Shown here piece after piece: positions 41,772-52,720 of a DNA stretch of 64,000 bases. Numbering within the stretch: position 1 is the first letter of the stretch; each line of letters begins with the position of its first letter. The stretch is from the NCBI RefSeq assembly GCF_008630065.1, contig NZ_VWPL01000015.1, positions 1 through 64,000 of the forward strand. The letters run 5' to 3'. The translations under genes were made by a program, and so were the position numbers. This DNA is from Blastochloris sulfoviridis. GTDB taxonomy: Bacteria; Pseudomonadota; Alphaproteobacteria; Rhizobiales; Xanthobacteraceae. The notes under the pieces were generated by a model. It saw only the letters and a program-made list of their open reading frames with translations, did no database searches and was not told the origin of the DNA.

Positions 41772-42260
41772 TTACCGGTAAGGCGCGTCCAGGCCGATAT
41801 TGCGGGCGATTTCCCGTTCCCAGCGCTCGCCATTGGCGAGCAGCCGTTCCTTGTCGAAATAAAGCTCTTCGCGCGTCTCGGTGGCGTACTCGAAGTTCGG
41901 CCCCTCGACGATGGCATCCACCGGGCACGCCTCCTGGCAGAAGCCGCAATAGATGCATTTCACCATGTCGATGTCGTAACGCGTGGTGCGGCGCGTGCCG
42001 TCGTTGCGGCGCGGCCCGGCCTCGATGGTGATGGCCTGGGCCGGGCAGATCGCCTCGCACAGCTTGCAGGCGATGCAGCGCTCCTCGCCGTTCGGGTAGC
42101 GGCGCAGCGCGTGCTCGCCGCGGAAGCGCGGGCTCAGCGCCCCCTTCTCGAACGGATAGTTGATGGTCGCCTTCGGCCGGAACAGGTAGCGCATCGACAG
42201 GAAGAAGGCCGAGACGAACTCGGTGAGAAACAGCGCACGGGCCGCCTGGTCGAGTTTCAT
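41772..42260 (-). CDS. nuoI: NADH-quinone oxidoreductase subunit I
   Basis: Ferredoxin-like subunit carrying clusters N6a and N6b, 162 residues. The two binding motifs are [12 protein letters not shown] and [12 protein letters not shown]. Its N-terminal helix contacts the membrane arm. GGGAGCGG before ATG 42260 (MKLDQAAR) sets the start; the frame to 42323 is longer without similarity. It is separated from nuoH by two small extra genes. Confidence 0.97.
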   Translation of the reverse strand: MKLDQAARALFLTEFVSAFFLSMRYLFRPKATINYPFEKGALSPRFRGEHALRRYPNGEERCIACKLCEAICPAQAITIEAGPRRNDGTRRTTRYDIDMVKCIYCGFCQEACPVDAIVEGPNFEYATETREELYFDKERLLANGERWEREIARNIGLDAPYR

Positions 42261-42303
42261 GATCCGCTCCCTCCCCGCCAGCCCGCACGCACCCATCCCG
42301 CGC

Positions 42304-42558
42304 TCACGACAGGCCACCGGCAATGGTCTGCCCGAACAGATAGCCGACCGCCGAGAACGCCACGATATCCAGAACCAGCATGGTGCGGCGCATCAGGGTG
42401 ATGCGCCGCTCGAAGTCCGCCTTCTCGGCCGCGTTGGTCGAACGGTCGAGCGCCCGCAGCCGCGTCTCCACGAAGCTGACGACAACGCCGAAGTTCAGGA
42501 GCCCCAGCGCGAGGCCCATGGCGGCGCCGATCAGTCCCGGCAGGGAGAGTGAGAGCAT
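42304..42558 (-). CDS. Small membrane protein inside nuo operon (second of a pair)
   Basis: An 84-residue protein that I cannot name. A hydrophobic helix lies at about 8-30 ([21 protein letters not shown]), a charged middle at 31-57, and a second helix at about 58-80 ending [11 protein letters not shown]. It resembles its neighbour at 42574-42831 in length, helix placement and the closing VGY-LG/FG pattern, so the two look like an old duplication. It lies 15 bases after that gene and 43 bases before nuoI in the same direction. It could be a complex I accessory or assembly factor (inference). Confidence 0.8.
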   Translation of the reverse strand: MLSLSLPGLIGAAMGLALGLLNFGVVVSFVETRLRALDRSTNAAEKADFERRITLMRRTMLVLDIVAFSAVGYLFGQTIAGGLS

Positions 42559-42573
42559 GGTCAGGCTCCGCCG

Positions 42574-42831
42574 TCATTGCATCAGTCCCCAGAGGCGGGT
42601 GCCGAGGTCGTACCCCACCACGCCGCAAACCACCGGAAACGCCAGCCGGTAGGCCAGGGTCGTGATTCTGGTCAGACGGGCGATGTCGCCGCCGGAACCA
42701 CCGGCGCTCTCACGCTGCGCGTGCGTCTGGCGCTGCGCCTCCAGCACCCGCGGCAGCACCGCCATGTTGGCGAACAGCGCAAACGCGAGTCCCACCCCAA
42801 CGCCGAACAGGCCGGCAACGAGCTCCGTCAT
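42574..42831 (-). CDS. Small membrane protein inside nuo operon (first of a pair)
   Basis: An 85-residue protein of unknown function. Helix one is at about 5-28 ([20 protein letters not shown]), a polar linker with several Gln and Gly at 30-52, and helix two at about 58-80 ([21 protein letters not shown]). ATG 42831 overlaps the nuoH stop (ATGA), so its translation is coupled to nuoH. It is similar in layout to the following 84-residue gene. The longer frame to 43869 is a shadow of nuoH. Confidence 0.8.
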   Translation of the reverse strand: MTELVAGLFGVGVGLAFALFANMAVLPRVLEAQRQTHAQRESAGGSGGDIARLTRITTLAYRLAFPVVCGVVGYDLGTRLWGLMQ

Positions 42832-43889
42832 GGCGCCCACCCCATGGTCTGCAGAACGCCGGCCACCGCCACCACCATGAACAGGGACAGCGGCAGGAAC
42901 ACCTTCCAGCCCAGCCGCATCAACTGGTCGTAGCGGTAGCGCGGCACGAACGCCTTGACCATCGCGAACATGAAGAACACCAGCGACAGCTTGAGGATGA
43001 ACCACACCACCCCCGGCACCCAGGTGAAGGGCGCCACGTCGAACGGCGGCAGCCACCCGCCCAGGAACAGGATGGTGGTCAGCGCGCACATGGTCATGAT
43101 CGCCACATACTCGGCCAGCATGAACAGCAGATAGGGCGTGGACGAGTATTCGACCATGAAGCCGGCGACGAGTTCGGATTCGGCCTCCGGCAGGTCGAAG
43201 GGCGGCCGGTTGGTCTCCGCCAGCGCCGAGATGAAGAACACCACGAACATCGGGAACAGCGGCAGCCAGAACCAGTTCAGCATCGTCGCCCAGGGGATGC
43301 CGAGCATCGTGGCAAAGCCGCGCTCGCGCTGGGCGAACACGATGTCCTGCAGGTTCAGCGACCCCACGCACAAGAGCACGGTGATGATGACGAAGCCGAT
43401 CGACACCTCGTAGCTCACCATCTGCGCTGCCGAGCGCAGGCTGCCCAGGAACGGATATTTCGAGTTCGACGCCCAGCCGCCCATGATGATGCCGTACACG
43501 CCGAGCGAGGAGATGGCGAAGATATAGAGGATGCCGACATTGATGTCGGCCACCGCCCAGCCGGCATCGGCCGGGATCACCGCCCAGGCGGCCAGCGCCA
43601 GCACGCACGACACCAGCGGCGCGATCAGGAACACGACCTTGTTGGCGCCGGAGGGGATCACCGGCTCCTTGGTCATGAACTTGATAAAGTCGGCGAACGA
43701 TTGCCACAGCCCGACCGGGCCGACCACGTTCGGCCCCTTGCGCAGCTGCACCGCCGCCCAGACCTTGCGGTCGGCGAGCAGGACGAAGGCGATGAAGACC
43801 AGCAGCGCCACCAGCACCGCCAGGCTGTGCAGGGCGATGACGATAAGATGGAGGGCGGTGTCCAGCCACGCACTATCAAGCCAGCTCAT
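42828..43889 (-). CDS. nuoH: NADH-quinone oxidoreductase subunit H
   Basis: Quinone-site membrane subunit of complex I, 353 residues with eight helices. Landmarks are [20 protein letters not shown] in the first loop, [40 protein letters not shown] (the conserved acidic loop) and [16 protein letters not shown]. It lies seven bases after nuoG. Confidence 0.97.
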   Translation of the reverse strand: MSWLDSAWLDTALHLIVIALHSLAVLVALLVFIAFVLLADRKVWAAVQLRKGPNVVGPVGLWQSFADFIKFMTKEPVIPSGANKVVFLIAPLVSCVLALAAWAVIPADAGWAVADINVGILYIFAISSLGVYGIIMGGWASNSKYPFLGSLRSAAQMVSYEVSIGFVIITVLLCVGSLNLQDIVFAQRERGFATMLGIPWATMLNWFWLPLFPMFVVFFISALAETNRPPFDLPEAESELVAGFMVEYSSTPYLLFMLAEYVAIMTMCALTTILFLGGWLPPFDVAPFTWVPGVVWFILKLSLVFFMFAMVKAFVPRYRYDQLMRLGWKVFLPLSLFMVVAVAGVLQTMGWAP

Positions 43890-43896
43890 GTCGCCC

Positions 43897-45975
43897 TCAC
43901 TCCGCCGCCGCCTGGACGCGCCCGGCCGCCAGGCTTGAGCAGTCCGCCATGACGGCGGAGGCCCGGGCGATCGGGTTGGTCAGATAGAAATCGCCGACCG
44001 CGCCGACGAACGGCGCCTTGTCCGGCACCCCGCTTTGGGCCGCAAGCGCAGCGATGGTCCCGGCATCGGCCGGCTCGGCGACGCCGAGGCGGGCCATGTG
44101 CGGATGGGCGGCCACCAGCGCCGACCGGAGCGCGGCAAGCGAGTCATAGGGCAGCGTCTCGCCGAGCCGCTCCGACAGCGCCCGCAGGATCGCCCAGTCC
44201 TCGCGCGCATCGCCAGGCGGGAAGCCGCCGCGCTGGCCGAGCTGCACCCGCCCCTCGGTATTGACCCAGATGCCCGACTTTTCGGTGTAGGCCGCGCCGG
44301 GCAGGATGACGTCGGCGCGGTGGGCGCCACGGTCGCCATGGGTGCCGACATAGACCACGAAGGCGCCGGCCGGCACCGTGACCTCGTCCGCCCCGAGCAG
44401 GACCAGCACGTCGAGCGCGCCGGGCTTGAGCATGTCGTTGGTCGAAAGCCCGTCCGGCCCCGGCACGCAGCCGACGTCGAGCGCGCCCACCCGGCTGGCC
44501 GCGGTGTGCAGCACCGAAAAGCCGTTCCAGCCGTCCTTGACCGCGCCGATGGCCAGCGCCGCCTTGGCCGCCGCTGCGGCCACCGCCGCGCCGTCGGGCC
44601 GCGCCAGCGCGCCCTGCCCCACCAGCACCATCGGCCGCGCCGCGGCCTTGAGCACGCTGGCGAAGGGATGGCGGCCGCCAGCGATCTCCGCCAGCGTGTC
44701 CGGCCCGGCGCCGAGATGCTGGGCGTCATAGGTGAGGTCCGCCGCCTCGCCGATCAGCCCGATCGGGAAGCCACCCATGCGCCAGCGCTTGCGGATGCGG
44801 GCGTTCAGCACCGCCGCCTCCGCCCGCGGATTGGAGCCGACGATCAGCAGCGCGTCGGCCTGCTCGAGTCCGGCGATGCCGGGATTGAACAGATAGCTTG
44901 CCCGCCCCAGTGCCGGATCGAGCGCCGCACCGTCCTGCCGGCAGTCGAGACTGGCGACGCCGAGGCGGTCCAGCAGGCCCTTCAGCGCGAACGCCTCCTC
45001 CACCGAGGCGAGATCGCCGACCAGCGCGCCGACGCGCCCGGCCGAAGTCGCGTCCATCTTGGCCTTGATCGCCGCGAACGCCTCGCCCCACGTCGCAGGC
45101 GCGAGCTTGCCATCGCGGCGCACATAGGGGCGGTCCAGCCGCTGGGTCTTGAGGCCGTCCCAGATGAAGCGGCTCTTGTCGGAGATCCACTCCTCGTTCA
45201 CCGCCTCGTTGACGCGCGGCAGGATGCGCATCACCTCGCGGCCGCGCGTGTCGATGCGGATCGCCGCGCCAACCGCGTCCATCACGTCGACCGATTCGGT
45301 CTTGGTCAACTCCCACGGCCGGGCGTGGAAGGCGTAGGGCTTCGAGGTCAGCGCGCCGACCGGGCACAAATCGATGACGTTGCCCTGCAGCTCCGAGCGC
45401 ATGGCGCGCTCAAGATAGGTGGTGATCTCCATGTCCTCGCCGCGGCCGATGGCGCCGAGATCGGGCACGCCCGCCACCTCGGTGATGAAGCGGATGCAGC
45501 GCGTGCAATGGATGCAGCGGTTCATCGCCGTCTTGACCAGCGGGCCGATATATTTGTCCTCGACCGCCCGCTTGTTCTCCGCGAAGCGCGAGGTGTCGAC
45601 GCCATAGGCCATCGCCTGGTCCTGCAGGTCGCACTCCCCGCCCTGGTCGCAGATCGGGCAGTCGAGCGGGTGATTGATGAGCAAAAACTCCATCACCCCT
45701 TCGCGCGCCTTCTTCACCATCGGCGACTTGGTGCTGATCACCGGCGGCTCGCCATTGGGGCCGGGGCGCAGGTCGCGCACATTGACCGAGCACGAGGCCT
45801 GCGGCTTGGGCACGCCCTTCACCTCGACCAGGCACATGCGGCAATTGCCGGCCACCGACAGCCGCTCGTGGTAGCAGAAGCGCGGGATCTCGGCCCCGGC
45901 CTCCTCGCACGCCTGCAGCAGCGTGTCGTCGGGCGACACGTCGACCTCGGTGCCATCGATGATCAGCTTGGCCAT
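43897..45975 (-). CDS. nuoG: NADH-quinone oxidoreductase subunit G
   Basis: Large iron-sulfur subunit of the peripheral arm, 692 residues. The N-terminal ferredoxin domain has the 2Fe-2S ligands in [17 protein letters not shown]. The His-Cys3 and 4Fe-4S ligands are in [17 protein letters not shown] and [10 protein letters not shown]. The rest is the molybdopterin-oxidoreductase-like domain without cofactor. GGAAG before ATG 45975 gives the start. Confidence 0.97.
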   Translation of the reverse strand: MAKLIIDGTEVDVSPDDTLLQACEEAGAEIPRFCYHERLSVAGNCRMCLVEVKGVPKPQASCSVNVRDLRPGPNGEPPVISTKSPMVKKAREGVMEFLLINHPLDCPICDQGGECDLQDQAMAYGVDTSRFAENKRAVEDKYIGPLVKTAMNRCIHCTRCIRFITEVAGVPDLGAIGRGEDMEITTYLERAMRSELQGNVIDLCPVGALTSKPYAFHARPWELTKTESVDVMDAVGAAIRIDTRGREVMRILPRVNEAVNEEWISDKSRFIWDGLKTQRLDRPYVRRDGKLAPATWGEAFAAIKAKMDATSAGRVGALVGDLASVEEAFALKGLLDRLGVASLDCRQDGAALDPALGRASYLFNPGIAGLEQADALLIVGSNPRAEAAVLNARIRKRWRMGGFPIGLIGEAADLTYDAQHLGAGPDTLAEIAGGRHPFASVLKAAARPMVLVGQGALARPDGAAVAAAAAKAALAIGAVKDGWNGFSVLHTAASRVGALDVGCVPGPDGLSTNDMLKPGALDVLVLLGADEVTVPAGAFVVYVGTHGDRGAHRADVILPGAAYTEKSGIWVNTEGRVQLGQRGGFPPGDAREDWAILRALSERLGETLPYDSLAALRSALVAAHPHMARLGVAEPADAGTIAALAAQSGVPDKAPFVGAVGDFYLTNPIARASAVMADCSSLAAGRVQAAAE

Positions 45976-45990
45976 GCGTAATCTTCCAGC

Positions 45991-46194
45991 CTATGCGTCC
46001 GAGAGTTCGAGGCGGCGCCCGATGCGCTCGACCCACTGCTCCAGCCGGTCGAGCCGGCGATTCACGCCCGCCAGACCGTCCTCAAGAGCCGTCACCCGCA
46101 CTTTGACGTCATGCAGTTCCTGCGCCATGCGTTCGGTTCGCTCGTCGATCCGGCGCACCAGGACGAAAACGACGTTGTCGGACACCGCGGCCAT
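45991..46194 (-). CDS. Small coiled-coil protein between nuoF and nuoG
   Basis: A 67-residue protein made almost entirely of one heptad-patterned helix (VRRIDERTERMAQELHDVKV, VTALEDGLAGVNRRLDRLEQ). A predicted coiled coil runs from about residue 14 to the end. The GCGGAG ribosome site overlaps the nuoF stop region, five bases away, so it is cotranscribed. The function is unknown. Similar stand-alone coiled-coil proteins occur in rhizobial genomes, but it is not a known complex I subunit. Confidence 0.7.
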   Translation of the reverse strand: MAAVSDNVVFVLVRRIDERTERMAQELHDVKVRVTALEDGLAGVNRRLDRLEQWVERIGRRLELSDA

Positions 46195-46199
46195 CGCGC

Positions 46200-47522
46200 T
46201 CACTCCGCCGCCACGGCGATGTCGGACGGCTCGCGCACCGCCGCCGCCACATCCGGCCGCGCCGCATAAGCGTCGATGCGCGCCTCGATCTCGTGGCGGA
46301 AATGGCGGATCAGGCCCTGCACCGGCCACGCCGCGGCATCGCCCAGCGCGCAGATGGTGTGGCCCTCGACCTGATAGGACACGTCGAGAAGCAGGTCGAT
46401 CTCGCGCTTGGTGGCGCGCCCCTCGGCCATGCGGCTCACCACCCGCCACATCCAGCCGGTGCCTTCGCGGCACGGCGTGCACTGGCCGCAGCTCTCGTGC
46501 TTGTAGAAATAGCTGAGGCGAGCGATGGCGCGGATGATGTCGGTGGACTTGTCCATCACGATCACCGCCGCGGTGCCCAGCCCCGAGCGCAGCGCCTTCA
46601 GCGAATCGAAGTCCATCGGCGAGTCGATGATCTCCGCTGCCGGCACGCACGGCACCGATGAGCCGCCGGGGATGACGGCCAGCAGATTGTCCCAGCCGCC
46701 ACGCACGCCGCCGGCGTGCTTGTCGATCAGCTCGCGGAACGGCACGCCCATCGCCTCCTCGACATTGCAGGGCGTGTTCACGTGGCCGGAGATGCAGAAC
46801 AGCTTGGTGCCGGTGTTGTTGGGCCGGCCGATGCCGGCGAACCACGCGCCGCCGCGGCGCAGGATGTCCGGCACCACCGCGATGGATTCGACATTGTTGA
46901 CCGTGGTCGGGCAGCCATAGAGGCCGACATTGGCCGGGAATGGCGGCTTCATCCGCGGCATGCCCTTCTTGCCCTCGATGCTCTCCAGCATCGCGGTCTC
47001 TTCGCCGCAGATATAGGCGCCGGCACCGTGGACGACGTAGAGGTCGAAATCCCAGCCGTGAATATTGTTCTTGCCGAGCAGCCGCGCCTCATAGGCCTGG
47101 TCGACCGCCGCCTGCAGCCGCTCGCGCTCACGGATGAACTCGCCACGCACATAGATGTAGCCGGTGTGCGCGCCCATGGCGAAGCCGGCGATCAGCGAGC
47201 CCTCGACCAACAGATGCGGGTCGTGGCGCAGGATTTCGCGGTCCTTGCAGGTGCCGGGCTCGGATTCGTCGGCGTTCACCACGAGATAGGACGGCCGCCC
47301 GTCCGAGCCCTTGGGCATGAACGACCATTTGAGCCCGGTCGGGAAGCCGGCGCCGCCGCGCCCGCGCAGGCCCGAGGCCTTGACCTCGTTGATGATCCAG
47401 TCGCGGCCCTTCTCCAGCAACACCCGCGTGCCGTCCCAGCCGCCACGCGCGCGGGCGCCCTTCAGCCCCCAGTCGTGGAGGCCGTAGAGATTGGTGAAGA
47501 TGCGGTCCTTGTCGGCGAGCAT
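46200..47522 (-). CDS. nuoF: NADH-quinone oxidoreductase subunit F
   Basis: NADH- and FMN-binding subunit, 440 residues. The NADH loop is in [15 protein letters not shown], the FMN region is [16 protein letters not shown], and the N3 4Fe-4S ligands are in [12 protein letters not shown] plus the later Cys in [18 protein letters not shown] 47522 (MLADKDRIF) is chosen; the frame to 47873 is a shadow of nuoE. Confidence 0.97.
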   Translation of the reverse strand: MLADKDRIFTNLYGLHDWGLKGARARGGWDGTRVLLEKGRDWIINEVKASGLRGRGGAGFPTGLKWSFMPKGSDGRPSYLVVNADESEPGTCKDREILRHDPHLLVEGSLIAGFAMGAHTGYIYVRGEFIRERERLQAAVDQAYEARLLGKNNIHGWDFDLYVVHGAGAYICGEETAMLESIEGKKGMPRMKPPFPANVGLYGCPTTVNNVESIAVVPDILRRGGAWFAGIGRPNNTGTKLFCISGHVNTPCNVEEAMGVPFRELIDKHAGGVRGGWDNLLAVIPGGSSVPCVPAAEIIDSPMDFDSLKALRSGLGTAAVIVMDKSTDIIRAIARLSYFYKHESCGQCTPCREGTGWMWRVVSRMAEGRATKREIDLLLDVSYQVEGHTICALGDAAAWPVQGLIRHFRHEIEARIDAYAARPDVAAAVREPSDIAVAAE

Positions 47523-47527
47523 GGCTT

Positions 47528-48166
47528 TCACTCCGCCGGAGTCTTGTCGTCGGCGCCCGGCGCCGGATCGCCAGTCAGCGTGGTCAGGCCGCCGGCCGGC
47601 GCCGAGAACTGGCGCTCGACCTGCGGCCCCGGCTTGACCGGACGGCCGGCGGCGAGGTTGTCCAGCAGCTTCGCCAGGGTTTCGGGCGTGAGGTCCTCGT
47701 AATAGTCGGCGCCGATCTGCACCATCGGCGCGTTCACGCAGGCGCCCAGGCACTCGACCTCCGCCCAGGAGAACTTGCCGTCGGCGGTGACGTGGCGCTC
47801 GTGGCCGATCTTGTCGTGGCAGACCTTCTTCAGCGCCTCGGCGCCGCGCAGCATGCACGGCGTCGTGCCGCACACCTGCACGAAATGCTGGCCGACCGGC
47901 TCAAGGTTGAACATCGTGTAGAAGGTCGCGACCTCCAGCACCCGGATAGGGGGCATGGCGAGCAGCTCGGCCACATGCTCGATCGCCTTCTGCGGCAGCC
48001 AGCCGCCGGCCTGCTCCTGGGCGCGCCACAGCAGCGCGATCACCGCGGACGCCTGCCGCCCTTCCGGATATTTGGCGATCTGGGTCTGGGCCCAGGCCGC
48101 GTTCTCCGCCGTGAAGGCGAAGGCGTCGGGCTGCTGCTCGGCAGGCGCGAGACGACGGACACTCAT
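47528..48166 (-). CDS. nuoE: NADH-quinone oxidoreductase subunit E
   Basis: Thioredoxin-like 2Fe-2S subunit (cluster N1a), 212 residues. The four Cys ligands are in [10 protein letters not shown] and [10 protein letters not shown]. The last ~40 residues are a Pro- and Gly-rich tail. The gene is separated from nuoD by the Uma2-like gene and lies three bases after it. Confidence 0.97.
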   Translation of the reverse strand: MSVRRLAPAEQQPDAFAFTAENAAWAQTQIAKYPEGRQASAVIALLWRAQEQAGGWLPQKAIEHVAELLAMPPIRVLEVATFYTMFNLEPVGQHFVQVCGTTPCMLRGAEALKKVCHDKIGHERHVTADGKFSWAEVECLGACVNAPMVQIGADYYEDLTPETLAKLLDNLAAGRPVKPGPQVERQFSAPAGGLTTLTGDPAPGADDKTPAE

Positions 48167-48169
48167 GAC

Positions 48170-48748
48170 TCAATTCTCTCCCTGCGCAGCGGCGGGGCCG
48201 AGCAGCGCCTCGAAGGCAACCGTCATGCCGGGCGGATCGAGCACGATCTCCCCCTCATGCACGATGCGGGTGGCGATGGCCTCGCCGGTCTTGTGGTGAT
48301 GCACCACCGCGCGCTTCTCCGGCAGCACGATGAGATAATGGCGGATGCTGGGAACCGAGAAATACTCGACCAGCAGCACCTGCTGATCGTCACGCTCGCT
48401 CGACGGCGAGGTGACCTCGACCACGATCACCGGTGCCTCGATCAGCTTGGCGTCGAGGTCGGCCGGCACCCCGCACTGCACCGAGGCATCCGGCTCGCGC
48501 ACCGTATCCTTATTGACGGCGATCCCCACCCCGTCGGTGAACACCGTGCAGGGTAGCCCCGCCGCACGGACGGCATTCTGCAGAGCAACCGCAACGGCGA
48601 GCTTCACCAGATTGTGCCGCACCCGCTCCGGCGACATCGCCACCACCCGACCCTCGACCAGTTCGAAGCGGCCGGGCGGCCGGGCTTCGCCCCAGGCGAG
48701 GTAGTCGGTGACGGTCATCCGCCGGTCCGGACAGGGCGCTGCGGTCAT
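48170..48748 (-). CDS. Uma2-family (DUF820) putative nuclease inside nuo operon
   Basis: A 192-residue protein with the PD-(D/E)XK nuclease fold of the Uma2/DUF820 family. Landmarks are [24 protein letters not shown] with the conserved Asp, [15 protein letters not shown] with the conserved Glu, and the late YLIVLP strand. Its ATG overlaps the nuoD stop (ATGA) and nuoE follows after three bases, so it is translated from the nuo mRNA. This family is often scattered and expanded in genomes, and its target is not known. It is not a complex I gene and looks like a late arrival that keeps the operon frame intact. Confidence 0.9.
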   Translation of the reverse strand: MTAAPCPDRRMTVTDYLAWGEARPPGRFELVEGRVVAMSPERVRHNLVKLAVAVALQNAVRAAGLPCTVFTDGVGIAVNKDTVREPDASVQCGVPADLDAKLIEAPVIVVEVTSPSSERDDQQVLLVEYFSVPSIRHYLIVLPEKRAVVHHHKTGEAIATRIVHEGEIVLDPPGMTVAFEALLGPAAAQGEN

Positions 48749-49938
48749 CGGTCGACCTCGCCGAACACAACGTCGATGGTGGCGATGACGGCGGGAATGT
48801 CCGCCAGCATGTGGCCCTTGGACAGGAACTCCATGGCCTGCAGGTGGACGAAGCCAGGCGAACGGATCTTGCAGCGATAGGGCTTGTTGGTGCCGTCGGC
48901 CACCAGATAGACGCCGAACTCGCCCTTGGGCGCCTCGACCGCGGCATAGACCTCGCCGGCCGGCACGTGGAAGCCCTCGGTGTAGAGCTTGAAGTGCTGG
49001 ATCAGCGCCTCCATCGAGCGCTTCATCTCGCTGCGGCGCGGCGGCACCACCTTGTGGTCGGGCGCCAGCACCGGGCCGGCGCCGGCAACGCTGCTGAGCT
49101 TGTCGCAGCACTGCTTGATGAGGCGCACCGACTCCCGCATCTCCAGCATGCGGCAGAGGTAGCGGTCGTAGCAGTCGCCGTTCTTGCCGACCGGAATGTC
49201 GAATTCGAGATCCTCGTAGCACTCGTAGGGCTGCGCCTTGCGCAGATCCCAGGCGATGCCCGAGCCGCGTACCATGATGCCAGAGAAGCCGCGCGCCCAG
49301 ACATCCTCCGGCTTGATCACGCAGATGTCGACATTGCGCTGCTTGAAGATGCGGTTGCCGGTGAGCAGCCGGTCGAGGTCGTCGACCACGCCCAGGAACG
49401 GATCGCACCACGCCCGGATGTCCTCGATCAGCGCCGGCGGCAGGTCCTGGTGCACGCCGCCGACCCGGAAATAGTTGGCGTGCATGCGCGCGCCGGAGGC
49501 CCGCTCGTAGAAGCAGAAGATCTTCTCGCGCTCCTCGTAGACCCACAGCGGCGGGGTCAGCGCGCCGACGTCGAGCGCGTGCGAGCCGATATTGATCAGG
49601 TGGTTGGCGATTCGCGTCAGCTCCGAATAGAGCACGCGGATCAGCTGGGCGCGGTAGGGCACGGCGAGGCCGAGCAGCCGCTCGATCGCCAGCACGAAGG
49701 CGTGCTCGCAATTCATCGGCGACACATAGTCGAGCCGGTCGAAATACGGCACCGCCTGGGCGTAGGTCTTGTACTCGATCAGCTTCTCGGTGCCGCGGTG
49801 CAACAGGCCGATATGCGGATCGGCGCGGGTGATCACCTCGCCGTCGAGATCGAGGATCAGCCGCAGCACGCCGTGCGCGGACGGGTGCTGCGGGCCGAGA
49901 TTGATGGTGAAATCGCGAGCCGTGGCGTCGGCGCCCAT
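48745..49938 (-). CDS. nuoD: NADH-quinone oxidoreductase subunit D
   Basis: 49-kDa-type subunit forming the quinone pocket with NuoB, 397 residues. The N-terminus [18 protein letters not shown] has the conserved quinone-site His pair, and [26 protein letters not shown] and the C-terminal DVVFGEVDR follow. It is not fused with NuoC, unlike in E. coli. AGGGGGGAAGGAC before ATG 49938 is a strong ribosome site. Confidence 0.97.
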   Translation of the reverse strand: MGADATARDFTINLGPQHPSAHGVLRLILDLDGEVITRADPHIGLLHRGTEKLIEYKTYAQAVPYFDRLDYVSPMNCEHAFVLAIERLLGLAVPYRAQLIRVLYSELTRIANHLINIGSHALDVGALTPPLWVYEEREKIFCFYERASGARMHANYFRVGGVHQDLPPALIEDIRAWCDPFLGVVDDLDRLLTGNRIFKQRNVDICVIKPEDVWARGFSGIMVRGSGIAWDLRKAQPYECYEDLEFDIPVGKNGDCYDRYLCRMLEMRESVRLIKQCCDKLSSVAGAGPVLAPDHKVVPPRRSEMKRSMEALIQHFKLYTEGFHVPAGEVYAAVEAPKGEFGVYLVADGTNKPYRCKIRSPGFVHLQAMEFLSKGHMLADIPAVIATIDVVFGEVDR

Positions 49939-49950
49939 GTCCTTCCCCCC

Positions 49951-50589
49951 TCAGCCCGCCCGATTGGCCTTCTCGTCGCCGGGCAGCACATAGTCGGTGC
50001 CTTCCCAGGGCGAGAGGAAGTCGAAGTTGCGGAACTCCTGCATCAGCCGCACCGGCTCGTAGACCACGCGCTTCTGCTCGTCGTCCCAGCGCAGCTCGAC
50101 ATAGCCGCTGAGCGGGAAGTCCTTGCGCAGCGGGTGGCCGTCGAAGCCATAGTCGGTGAGGATGCGGCGCAGGTCCGGATTGCCGTCGAACAGCACGCCG
50201 TAGAGATCGTAGGCCTCGCGCTCGAACCAGCCGGCGCCGGGATAGAGCCCGACGATGGAGGGCACCGGCGTCGTCTCGTCGGTCTCCACCTTCACCCGCA
50301 CCCGCAGGTTCTGCTGCGGCGACAGCAGGTGGTAGACGACGTCGAAACGCTTCTCGCGCGCCGGCCAGTCGACGCCGCACAGATCGACGAAGGCGATGAA
50401 CCGGCAGGCCGGATCGTCGTGCAGGAAGCGCAGCACCTCGACGATCCGCGCCGCCTCGGCCCGAACGGTCAACTCGCCCAGCGCAATGTCGAAGCCCGTC
50501 ACGGCCCCGGGCAGCGCCGCTGCCGCCGCCGCGCCGATCTCCCGCAACGCCGTGTCGAGGAGACCGCCATCCCCGTAATATCTGGTCAC
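49951..50589 (-). CDS. nuoC: NADH-quinone oxidoreductase subunit C
   Basis: 30-kDa-type peripheral subunit, 212 residues. It shows [44 protein letters not shown] and the C-terminal [18 protein letters not shown] family signature. It starts at GTG 50589 overlapping the nuoB stop (GTGA). The longer frame to 50976 is a shadow of nuoB. Confidence 0.96.
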   Translation of the reverse strand: MTRYYGDGGLLDTALREIGAAAAAALPGAVTGFDIALGELTVRAEAARIVEVLRFLHDDPACRFIAFVDLCGVDWPAREKRFDVVYHLLSPQQNLRVRVKVETDETTPVPSIVGLYPGAGWFEREAYDLYGVLFDGNPDLRRILTDYGFDGHPLRKDFPLSGYVELRWDDEQKRVVYEPVRLMQEFRNFDFLSPWEGTDYVLPGDEKANRAG

Positions 50590-51164
50590 CGCTCGATGGT
50601 CCCCGTCCGACGAATCTTCTTTTGCAGCAGCATCACGCCGTAGAGCAGCGCCTCCGCCGTCGGCGGGCAGCCCGGAACGTAGATGTCGACCGGCACGATG
50701 CGATCGCAGCCGCGCACAACCGAATACGAATAGTGGTAGTAGCCGCCGCCATTGGCACAGGAGCCCATGGAGATGACGTATCGCGGCTCCGGCATCTGGT
50801 CGTAGACCTTGCGCAGCGCGGGCGCCATCTTGTTGGTCAGGGTGCCGGCGACGATCATGCAGTCCGACTGGCGCGGCGAGGCGCGCGGCGCGAAGCCGAA
50901 TCGCTCGAAATCGTAGCGCGGCATGGCGCCGTGGATCATCTCGACCGCGCAGCAGGCGAGCCCGAAGGTCATCCACATCAGCGAGCCGGTGCGCGCCCAG
51001 TTGATGATCTCGTCGGTGGCGGTGACGAGGAAGCCCTTGTCGGCCAGCTCGTCATTGATGCCGGTGAAGAAGGGATCGTCCGAGCCGATCGGCTTGCCGG
51101 TGCGCGGGTCGAGAATGCCTCTGGGCGCCGGGGCGATGGCCGCAGACTTGTCCATCAGTCCCAT
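50586..51164 (-). CDS. nuoB: NADH-quinone oxidoreductase subunit B
   Basis: Carries the terminal cluster N2, 192 residues. The Cys ligands are visible in [22 protein letters not shown] and [15 protein letters not shown] 51164 (MGLMDK) is chosen for the AAGGGGG upstream. ATG 51155, overlapping the nuoA stop as ATGA, would make a protein three residues shorter and is equally possible. Confidence 0.96.
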   Translation of the reverse strand: MGLMDKSAAIAPAPRGILDPRTGKPIGSDDPFFTGINDELADKGFLVTATDEIINWARTGSLMWMTFGLACCAVEMIHGAMPRYDFERFGFAPRASPRQSDCMIVAGTLTNKMAPALRKVYDQMPEPRYVISMGSCANGGGYYHYSYSVVRGCDRIVPVDIYVPGCPPTAEALLYGVMLLQKKIRRTGTIER

Positions 51165-51520
51165 TCCAGGGCCCCCTTCTTCCACTCATAGACGAAGCCG
51201 ACCGTCAGCACGCCCAGAAACACCATCATTGACCAGAACCCGAACACGCCGACATCGCCGAACGCCACCGCCCACGGAAACAGGAACGCCACTTCGAGAT
51301 CGAAGATAATGAACAGGATCGACACCAGATAGAAGCGGATGTCGAATTTCATGCGGGCATCGCCGAAGGCGTTGAACCCGCATTCATAGGCCGAGAGCTT
51401 CTCGGGATCCGGCTGCTGATAGGCCACCACGAACGGCGCGATCAGCAGCACCAGCCCGATCACCAGCGACAGGCCGATGAAGATGACGAGCGGGAGATAG
51501 GCGACAAGCAGCTCGGTCAT
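51155..51520 (-). CDS. nuoA: NADH-quinone oxidoreductase subunit A
   Basis: Three-helix membrane subunit and first gene of the operon, 121 residues. Landmarks are [40 protein letters not shown] with the conserved acidic pair, and [24 protein letters not shown] lies before ATG 51520 ([10 protein letters not shown]). The frame to 51664 has no similarity upstream of this. Confidence 0.97.
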   Translation of the reverse strand: MTELLVAYLPLVIFIGLSLVIGLVLLIAPFVVAYQQPDPEKLSAYECGFNAFGDARMKFDIRFYLVSILFIIFDLEVAFLFPWAVAFGDVGVFGFWSMMVFLGVLTVGFVYEWKKGALEWD

Positions 51521-52176
51521 CGTCCAGTTCACCTCTTGAGGCGTGCGCGCGGATGAGACCGACGCGCGCGGAGAAGCCCGGCGCGTCGGCGGCCCGGCAC
51601 CCCGGACCCATCCGATAGTCGAATGGTTAGCGCACGGCCTCACCCCCCGCAAGCTCGCCGGCACGCGTTATTCGGATATCGGGGGCGTAATGACCGACAG
51701 ATCTGCAGACTTGGCCTACAATTGAGGCAGCCGCGCCAAATCCCTGGGCACGCAGTTGCAGCATTTTTGACTTCGCTGCTGCGAAATCCTGCCGGTTCAA
51801 CCGTTACGTCGACTCTCCATTGCCATTCCTGCCGGCCAGGACAAGGTCTCCCGGCGGTTTGCATCAGTCCACCATTACGCAACCGCGAAAGTTCTTGCCG
51901 CAGTCGCGGCCATCACTGCGCAGTCATCCACAGAAGCCGATATGGTGCGCGCTCTGCCGGCGGCAATGCCCGGCCCGTCCGCCCCCTGGCACCGGCCCAT
52001 TCCACGGGGCCATCCACAGGAGAATGCGGTCGGAGACGGCCGCGCGCCCGGCGCCCGAGCCGGAACCGGATGCGCGGACGCCGGCAAACGATCCTGATCG
52101 CGACCTCGCCAACGGACGGGCTTGACGAGGGCAGGGTTGGGCCTTATGTCCGCGCTCTCGCTTGCGATGAGCACGC
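51521..52176. other. Spacer upstream of nuoA and tRNA-Asp
   Basis: It should contain the nuo operon promoter (minus strand) and the tRNA-Asp promoter (plus strand). Short frames are present on both strands but none has motifs or a ribosome site. No repeat of families A-F and no RNA gene is recognised. Confidence 0.45.
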
Positions 52177-52253
<77 letters not shown>

Positions 52254-52720
52254 CTTTGTGCCCGCCGGTTTTCCGGCGCCGGGCGGCGAAAGACCAAACG
52301 CCCGAACTCAAGCTCCCAACCCAAGTTCCCAACCCAACCCAAATTCCCAACCCATTCCGTGCGCCCAACCCAAGCGTCCGGCAGCGAATACCCTTGAATC
52401 CCCAGTCCGACCCGTTGCTCCGCCTGCTGGGGCGGTCTGCCGCGGCCCGGAGTCGGGAGTAGTGGGAGTCGCACCGCCCTAAGTCCGGGCCGCGGCGCGC
52501 ACGCACCGCGCCGACCCACCTCCATCCCCTCCCCTAACGTGTTGTCCTGACGCGCTCTCTTGCGCAGAACCGGTTTCCGTTTGGACCGGGAATGCTCTAA
52601 ACCTGAACCATTCAGCCAAACGGCCGCCAGCCCCAGGGCGGCGGCGGGAACGGGACACGCCGCCCCGGATGTGCCGCCACAGGCGCTCGGCGCGGCGGCG
52701 GGACGAGAGCGGAGGGTCCG
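52254..52720. other. Spacer after tRNA-Asp with low-complexity CCCAAC repeats
   Basis: A 6-bp hairpin (CGCCGG TTTT CCGGCG, 52263-52278) follows the tRNA. Bases 52313-52374 are a degenerate array of CCCAACCCAA and TTCCCAACCC units. A diverged family A half-element lies at 52551-52600 (GCGCAGAACCGGTTT...AATGCTCTA). No gene is seen. The permease promoter should lie near its end. Confidence 0.5.

Noticed and set aside
48170-50380. Apparent 736-codon frame across the Uma2-like gene, nuoD and nuoC
   Set aside because: Only the last 193 codons are real (the Uma2-like gene). The rest is an out-of-frame shadow of nuoD and nuoC.
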